Part shown: in pieces, positions 7,111 through 10,243 of the stretch
How the letters are laid out: every line of letters begins with the position of its first letter
Position numbering within the stretch: position 1 is the stretch's first letter
DNA from: Candidatus Babeliales bacterium
Lineage (GTDB): Bacteria > Babelota > Babeliae > Babelales > CAZZPM01
Direction: 5' to 3'
DNA: 10,243 bases
Assembly: GCA_016763165.1 (NCBI GenBank)
Contig: JAESUJ010000079.1
Coordinates: 1-10,243 of the forward strand
Notes under the pieces: generated by a model
The model's input: the letters and a program-made list of their open reading frames with translations, nothing else
What the model was told of the DNA's origin: nothing
The model's database searches: none
Translations under genes and position numbers: made by a program

Positions 7111-7344
7111 ATGATGAAAAAAAAGAAAAATAATGACGTAATTGTTATGGATGGTATAGTAGAAAAAGCTCTTCCAAATGCTATGTTTAATGTAGCTTTA
7201 GAAGGGGGTCATGTGGTTTTAGCACATATTTCAGGCAAAATGCGTATGCACTATGTACGTTTATTGTCTGGAGATAGAGTTGCTGTTGAGCTGTCACCGT
7301 ATGATTTGACTAAAGGAAGAATTATAGTACGCTATAAGGTATAA
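7111..7344 (+). CDS. infA: Translation initiation factor IF-1
   Basis: This 77-residue protein is close to the usual 72 residues, with a short extra lysine-rich N-terminus. The S1/OB-fold sequence EKALPNAMFNVALEGGHVVL (about residues 18-37) is followed by AHISGKMRMHYVRLLSGDRV and VELSPYDLTKGRIIVRYK. All are diagnostic for IF-1, which binds the A site of the 30S subunit and works with IF-2 and IF-3 during initiation. Two adjacent ATGs (7111 and 7114) could both serve. AGGTGA at 7093-7098 lies nearer 7111, 12 nt away, so 7111 is preferred. Eight A residues follow the start. The gene lies between map and rpmJ, as in many bacteria, 16 nt after map. Confidence 0.97.
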   Translation: MMKKKKNNDVIVMDGIVEKALPNAMFNVALEGGHVVLAHISGKMRMHYVRLLSGDRVAVELSPYDLTKGRIIVRYKV

Positions 7345-7387
7345 TTGCGTGAAGTATTAGTACATTTATTTATAGATAGGTAATGAA

Positions 7388-7504
7388 ATGAAAGTGCGAA
7401 CATCGGTAAAGAGAATGTGCGGTGACTGTAAAGTAATACGTCGAGTTGGTGTCGTGAGAATTATTTGCAAAAAGAATCCTCGACATAAACAACGCCAAGG
7501 ATAA
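7388..7504 (+). CDS. rpmJ: 50S ribosomal protein L36, zinc form
   Basis: This gene encodes only 38 residues. It begins MKVRTSVKRMCGDC and ends ICKKNPRHKQRQG, nearly identical in pattern to the L36 family (MKVR.SVK.MC..C...R..G...VIC....KHKQRQG). The zinc ligands C11, C14, C27 and H33 are all present, so this is the zinc-containing form. L36 is the smallest 50S protein and sits near the base of the L7/L12 stalk and the factor-binding region. AGG at 7378-7380 provides a modest ribosome binding site 7 nt upstream. The gap after infA is 43 nt. The position between infA and rpsM is standard. Confidence 0.97.
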   Translation: MKVRTSVKRMCGDCKVIRRVGVVRIICKKNPRHKQRQG

Positions 7505-7553
7505 GTAATAAGAAGTTTTAATACATATGGTAAGTAATTTTTGAGGTGTATGC

Positions 7554-7943
7554 ATGGCTCGTATAGAGGGTGTTTTTTTACCAAAAGAAAAAAGAGTTGA
7601 AGTTGGTTTGACATATATTTTTGGTATTGGACTTAAAGTATCAAAAGATATATTAGCAGTTACTGGAGTTTCTCCAGATACTCGTGTGAAAAATTTGACA
7701 AATGAAGAAGTTGCTTCTATTCAAAAAGAGATCACAGGAAAACATAAAGTTGAAGGTGATTTAAGAAAAGAAATAACTTTGAGCATTAAGCGCTTGCAAG
7801 AAATTGGATCATATCGTGGGTTAAGGCATAAACGTGCTTTACCGGTACGTGGGCAACGAACAAAAACCAATGCTCGAACACGTAAAGGACCACGTAAATC
7901 TGGTGGAACTGTTCCAAATAAAAAAGTAGCGACTAAAAAATAA
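7554..7943 (+). CDS. rpsM: 30S ribosomal protein S13
   Basis: This 129-residue protein is a few residues longer than E. coli S13 (118), mainly in its lysine-rich C-terminal tail. It begins MARIEGVFLPKEKRVEVGLT and continues YIFGIGLKVSKDIL, with a helix-two-turn-helix region. The conserved block IGSYRGLRHKRALPVRGQRT (about residues 83-102) is followed by KTNARTRKGPRK. S13 is in the 30S head, forms bridges B1a/B1b with the 50S subunit and contacts P-site tRNA through its tail. GAGGTG (7543-7548) lies 5 nt before the ATG. The ATG at 7550 is out of frame. In E. coli, S4 represses the operon at this leader; the 49-nt leader here shows no recognisable pseudoknot by eye. Confidence 0.98.
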   Translation: MARIEGVFLPKEKRVEVGLTYIFGIGLKVSKDILAVTGVSPDTRVKNLTNEEVASIQKEITGKHKVEGDLRKEITLSIKRLQEIGSYRGLRHKRALPVRGQRTKTNARTRKGPRKSGGTVPNKKVATKK

Positions 7944-7977
7944 TGCAAGTTTTATAGTTTAACGTAGAAAGTTTAGA

Positions 7978-8367
7978 ATGGCTTACAAGAAAAAAGCGAA
8001 AACAAAAAAAAGATATAATGGAATTGAGACTGTTATTGCACATGTTAAGTCAAGTTTTAATAACACATTAGTTTCAATATCTACAACTGATGGCGACATA
8101 TTAATGCGTGGTAGTTCAGGACAACTTGGTTTTAAGGGTGCACGCAAAGGTACTCCTTTTGCAGCAACTCAGATTGCAAGTAACTTAGCAAAAGAGTTGG
8201 TCATACATGGCGTTAGACTGATTGAAGTTAATATGCAAGGTCCAGGTTCAGGACGTGATTCAGTTGTTCGAGCATTCCAGTCTTCTGGATTGAATGTTAC
8301 AGTATTGCGTGACGTGACACCGTTACCTCACAATGGTGTACGCCCACCTAAAAAACGTCGTGTATAG
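7978..8367 (+). CDS. rpsK: 30S ribosomal protein S11
   Basis: This 129-residue protein has the usual S11 size. It shows a basic N-terminus (KKKAKTKK), then IAHVKSSFNNTLVSISTTDG (about residues 21-40). GFKGARKGTPFAATQIA and the C-terminal signature RDVTPLPHNGVRPPKKRRV follow. S11 lies on the 30S platform and, with S7, shapes the mRNA exit/E-site region. The conserved loop before the helix reads QGPGSGRDSV, where most bacteria have KGPGPGRE. The ribosome binding site is weak (AGAAAG about 6 nt upstream), so translation may depend on coupling to rpsM, 34 nt away. The gene ends with tandem TAG TAG stops. Confidence 0.98.
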   Translation: MAYKKKAKTKKRYNGIETVIAHVKSSFNNTLVSISTTDGDILMRGSSGQLGFKGARKGTPFAATQIASNLAKELVIHGVRLIEVNMQGPGSGRDSVVRAFQSSGLNVTVLRDVTPLPHNGVRPPKKRRV

Positions 8368-8416
8368 TAGATTTTATAATGAAACTTTTAGTACAATATA
8401 TTAGTAAGGAAAGTGT

Positions 8417-9055
8417 ATGATTAGTAGTGCTGCATCGTGTCGGCAGTGTCGGCAATCGGGTGAAAAGTTGTTTTTGAAAGGCGCTCGCTGTCGCACTTCG
8501 AAATGTTCCATTGAAAAGGGCATTCCTGCGCCAGGACAACATGGCAAAAAACCAGGGGCAAAAAAATTATCTGAATATGGCAAGCAGTTGCGTGAAAAGC
8601 AAAAAGTTAAACTTATGTATGGTTTAATTGAAGAGCAATTTAAACGTTTTTTTAAGATTGCTGCTAAGCACAAAGGTGCAACTGGTGAAAATCTTTTATC
8701 AATGCTTGAATCTCGACTTGATAATGTTGTTTTCCGTTTAAAGATGGCTATTTCTCGTAAACAAGCGCGTCAAATGATTGTTCACGGTTTAGTAACAGTT
8801 AATGGTCAACGCGTTGAATCACCTTCTTTTTTAGTTAAAGTGAGCGATGCTATTTCATTTACTGCTCAAACATTAGGTAAAAAAGTATTTGTTGAAAATG
8901 TTATCGATAAAAGAATTAATATGGGTATCAAAGTTCCTGAATGGCTTGAGTTAAAGAAGATCGAACGTAAAGGCGTTGTATTGCGCTTGCCTGTTCGTAC
9001 TGATATTGTAGCACCTATCGAAGAACATTTGATTGTTGAGTTATATTCAAAATAA
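8417..9055 (+). CDS. rpsD: 30S ribosomal protein S4, zinc-binding form
   Basis: S4 nucleates assembly of the 30S body and is a primary 16S rRNA binder. The 212-residue protein keeps the four N-terminal zinc-type cysteines C8, C11, C25 and C30. KLFLKGARC and PGQHGKKPGAKKLSEYGKQL (about 39-58) then REKQKVKLMYGL are typical. The S4 RNA-binding domain and signature SRLDNVVFRLKMAISRKQAR lie at about 99-118. The usual first residues MARYTGP are replaced by a short unrelated MISSAAS. An in-frame TAA at 8405-8407 rules out a longer start. AAGGA (8406-8410) is 6 nt before the ATG. Its place between rpsK and rpoA contrasts with Bacilli, where rpsD is elsewhere. Confidence 0.98.
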   Translation: MISSAASCRQCRQSGEKLFLKGARCRTSKCSIEKGIPAPGQHGKKPGAKKLSEYGKQLREKQKVKLMYGLIEEQFKRFFKIAAKHKGATGENLLSMLESRLDNVVFRLKMAISRKQARQMIVHGLVTVNGQRVESPSFLVKVSDAISFTAQTLGKKVFVENVIDKRINMGIKVPEWLELKKIERKGVVLRLPVRTDIVAPIEEHLIVELYSK

Positions 9056-9073
9056 TATTTGAATGATAACGAA

Positions 9074-9087
9074 GTGAAAGGTGAAAG
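9074..9087 (+). repeat. Tandem 7-nt direct repeat
   Basis: GTGAAAG occurs twice back to back in the rpsD-rpoA gap. It is purine-rich and could be a spurious ribosome-binding-like element or a protein/mRNA contact site. No known function can be assigned. Confidence 0.4.
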
Positions 9088-9109
9088 CGAGTTAGTCTGT
9101 GTAGATAAT
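9081..9109 (+). promoter_or_regulatory. Candidate internal promoter for rpoA-rplQ
   Basis: GTGAAA (9081-9086, 4 of 6 to TTGACA) and GATAAT (9104-9109, 5 of 6 to TATAAT) are separated by 17 nt, the ideal sigma-70 spacing. They sit in the longest intergenic gap of the window. AT-rich DNA gives such matches by chance, so this is only a candidate. Confidence 0.25.
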
Positions 9110-9143
9110 TCGTTAATGTATAGTGAAGCTATTAATTAGATTC

Positions 9144-9149
9144 AAGGAG
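9144..9149 (+). promoter_or_regulatory. Strong Shine-Dalgarno site deciding the rpoA start
   Basis: AAGGAG lies 5 nt before the ATG at 9155 and only 2 nt before the in-frame TTG at 9152. The spacing favours ATG 9155. Confidence 0.8.
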
Positions 9150-9154
9150 ATTTG

Positions 9155-10216
9155 ATGCAAAGGAAAAGTTATAAGTCGTTAACGATTCCTCAATTACAGT
9201 GGGATGCCTCTCAGTCGTCAGAAATAACGGGTGAATTGGTTATTGAGCCGTTAGAGGCTGGTTTTGGGATTACTCTTGGAAATGCGTTACGACGAGTAAT
9301 GCTTTCTTCTGTAGAGGGTGCTGCAGTAACATCTGTTGTGATTAAGGGCGTTAATAATGAGTTTTCAACGGTCAAAGGTGTTGTTGAAGATGTTCTGCAT
9401 ATGATTTTGAATATTAAGGGCATTGTTATTAAAAACAAGACTGGTGAGCCAGGAAAAATGACTCTTAATTGTAGTGGTGAAATGGTTGCTACATCTGGTG
9501 ATATAGTTGCTGATGAGCACTTAGAAGTGCTTAATAAGGATTATGTCATTGCAAATTTAGGGAAAGATGCAGATCTTTCTATTGAATTTACCGTTGAAAT
9601 GGGAAGAGGCTATGCTTCAGCTCAGTGGCCACGTGGTGAATCTTTGCAAGAAGATGGTCGAATTTATGTTGATGCTATGTTTTCTCCTGTTCGTCGTGTT
9701 GAATATACTATTGAAAAAACACGGGTGGGAAAAGAAATTAACTATGATAAATTACGCATTCGGATATTAACTAATGGTGCAATGCATCCACAAGATATTG
9801 TCCATTACGGAACATCTGTTTTACGCACGCAGTTCGAACATTTTTTGAGTGCAACTGAAATTCCATTTAATGAAATTTCAGAAGTTGAAGAAGTTGATCA
9901 AACACAAGATACATTTTCTGATCAGCGTGCAGGTGCTGCAGGTATACCAGTTGATCTTTTCTTGAAACCAATTGATGAGCTTGAATTTTCTGTACGTGCT
10001 CATAATTGTTTATTAAGTTCTGGTGTGAAGCGTATTATAGATTTAGTTAATCTTTCAGATGATGAATTATTAAAAATTAAGAATCTTGGAAGAAAATCTT
10101 TACGTGAAGTGAAAGAAATTTTAGCTGCATTTAATTTGCGGTTAGGTATGAATATAAAAGAGCTCGATTTGAAAAAAATGATCAAAGAGCAAGAAACTGA
10201 TGGGACTGAGTCATGA
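9155..10216 (+). CDS. rpoA: DNA-directed RNA polymerase subunit alpha
   Basis: The alpha dimer scaffolds assembly of beta and beta' and contacts promoters and activators. From ATG 9155 the protein is 353 residues (E. coli 329). The N-terminal domain carries EPLEAGFGITLGNALRRVML (31-50), the dimerisation and beta-contact core, plus VEDVLHMILNIKG. An acidic linker lies at about 241-268. The C-terminal domain holds FSVRAHNCL (278-286), where R281 and N284 correspond to E. coli R265 and N268 that bind UP elements. The helix-hairpin-helix NLGRKSLREVKEILA is at 320-334. The TTG at 9152 would add one residue but is too close to the Shine-Dalgarno. The TGA stop overlaps rplQ as ATGA. Confidence 0.98.
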   Translation: MQRKSYKSLTIPQLQWDASQSSEITGELVIEPLEAGFGITLGNALRRVMLSSVEGAAVTSVVIKGVNNEFSTVKGVVEDVLHMILNIKGIVIKNKTGEPGKMTLNCSGEMVATSGDIVADEHLEVLNKDYVIANLGKDADLSIEFTVEMGRGYASAQWPRGESLQEDGRIYVDAMFSPVRRVEYTIEKTRVGKEINYDKLRIRILTNGAMHPQDIVHYGTSVLRTQFEHFLSATEIPFNEISEVEEVDQTQDTFSDQRAGAAGIPVDLFLKPIDELEFSVRAHNCLLSSGVKRIIDLVNLSDDELLKIKNLGRKSLREVKEILAAFNLRLGMNIKELDLKKMIKEQETDGTES

Positions 10217-10243
10217 CAAAAAAACATCAAAATGGTCGTAGTA
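10213..10243 (+). CDS. rplQ: 50S ribosomal protein L17, N-terminal fragment (runs off window)
   Basis: An ATG overlapping the rpoA TGA opens a frame of ten residues, MTKKHQNGRS, to the window end. Basic residues followed by NGR resemble the L17 start (family pattern MRHR..GRKL.R). The position directly after rpoA is the near-universal place of rplQ. Ten residues alone are too few for proof, so the call leans on context. L17 sits near the peptide exit on the 50S subunit. Confidence 0.75.
   Translation, partial: MTKKHQNGRS

Larger units (their letters stand above)
9067..9115 (+). repeat. Intergenic inverted repeat upstream of rpoA
   Basis: TAACGAA (9067-9073) and TTCGTTA (9109-9115) are exact reverse complements of 7 nt, separated by 35 nt. 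They lie in the 99-nt gap between rpsD and rpoA. The loop is too long and the stem too AT-rich for a terminator. It may be a regulatory mRNA fold or chance. Confidence 0.3.

Noticed and set aside
7117..7130. A-run at the start of infA as a programmed slippage site.
   Set aside because: The zero frame gives a complete IF-1, and a shift would quickly meet stops. Runs of A are common in this AT-rich DNA.
7306..7345. TTGACT (7306-7311) and TATAAT (7340-7345) near the end of infA as a possible promoter for rpmJ-rpsM.
   Set aside because: The spacing is 28 nt, far from 16-18. The alternative TATAAG at 7333-7338 is 21 nt away, still too far. The elements also lie in conserved infA codons, so chance is likelier.
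7366..7614. Minus-strand open frames across rpmJ and the rpsM start.
   Set aside because: They are antisense to the well-supported rpmJ and rpsM genes and show no family motif.
9567..9770. A 67-residue open frame on the plus strand within rpoA.
   Set aside because: It lies wholly inside rpoA in another frame, is rich in Leu/Phe from shifted codons and has no recognisable domain or ribosome binding site.
1..10243. Search for a mobile element, CRISPR array, toxin-antitoxin pair, defence or biosynthetic system.
   Set aside because: All sizeable frames are accounted for by conserved housekeeping genes on one strand, and no repeat array, transposase or accessory gene is present.

Overview
The window is one continuous, plus-strand bacterial ribosomal-protein cluster. 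It covers the end of the S10 region, the whole spc region and nearly all of the alpha region. In order it reads rpmC (3' end only), rpsQ, rplN, rplX, rplE, rpsN, rpsH, rplF, rplR, rpsE, rplO, secY, adk, map, infA, rpmJ, rpsM, rpsK, rpsD, rpoA and rplQ (first 10 codons only). Genes are packed head to tail with gaps of roughly 0-100 nt or short overlaps. No gene is seen on the minus strand, and there is no mobile element, CRISPR array, tRNA or rRNA. No stretch without a gene exceeds about 100 nt.

The organism is a bacterium with AT-rich DNA. It uses the standard bacterial code, because TGA serves as a stop in adk and rpoA and never appears in frame inside a gene. Several features narrow the lineage without naming it. 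adk lies between secY and map. rpsD lies inside the alpha region between rpsK and rpoA, unlike in Bacilli. S14 is the short zinc form. rpmD (L30) is missing from its usual place between rpsE and rplO. This fits several AT-rich, often host-associated or reduced lineages that lack L30, such as Dependentiae/TM6, chlamydia-like bacteria or Patescibacteria. My slight preference for Dependentiae is an impression, not a demonstrated assignment.

Layout: 1-4298 carries ribosomal proteins of both subunits (L29 to L15). 4300-5619 is the translocon channel SecY. 5644-7094 holds adenylate kinase and methionine aminopeptidase. 7111-7344 is initiation factor IF-1. 7388-9055 holds L36, S13, S11 and S4. 9155-10216 is the RNA polymerase alpha subunit, followed by the start of L17. 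The cluster therefore couples ribosome assembly, translation initiation, N-terminal Met removal, protein export, nucleotide balance and transcription in one co-expressed unit.

Nothing here looks like a new biological system. The points worth a second look are modest: loss of rpmD with a 17-nt rpsE/rplO overlap, a wide CX4C spacing in the adenylate kinase LID, a replaced S4 N-terminus, a degenerate zinc ribbon in L24, and a structured 99-nt gap before rpoA that may hold an internal promoter.
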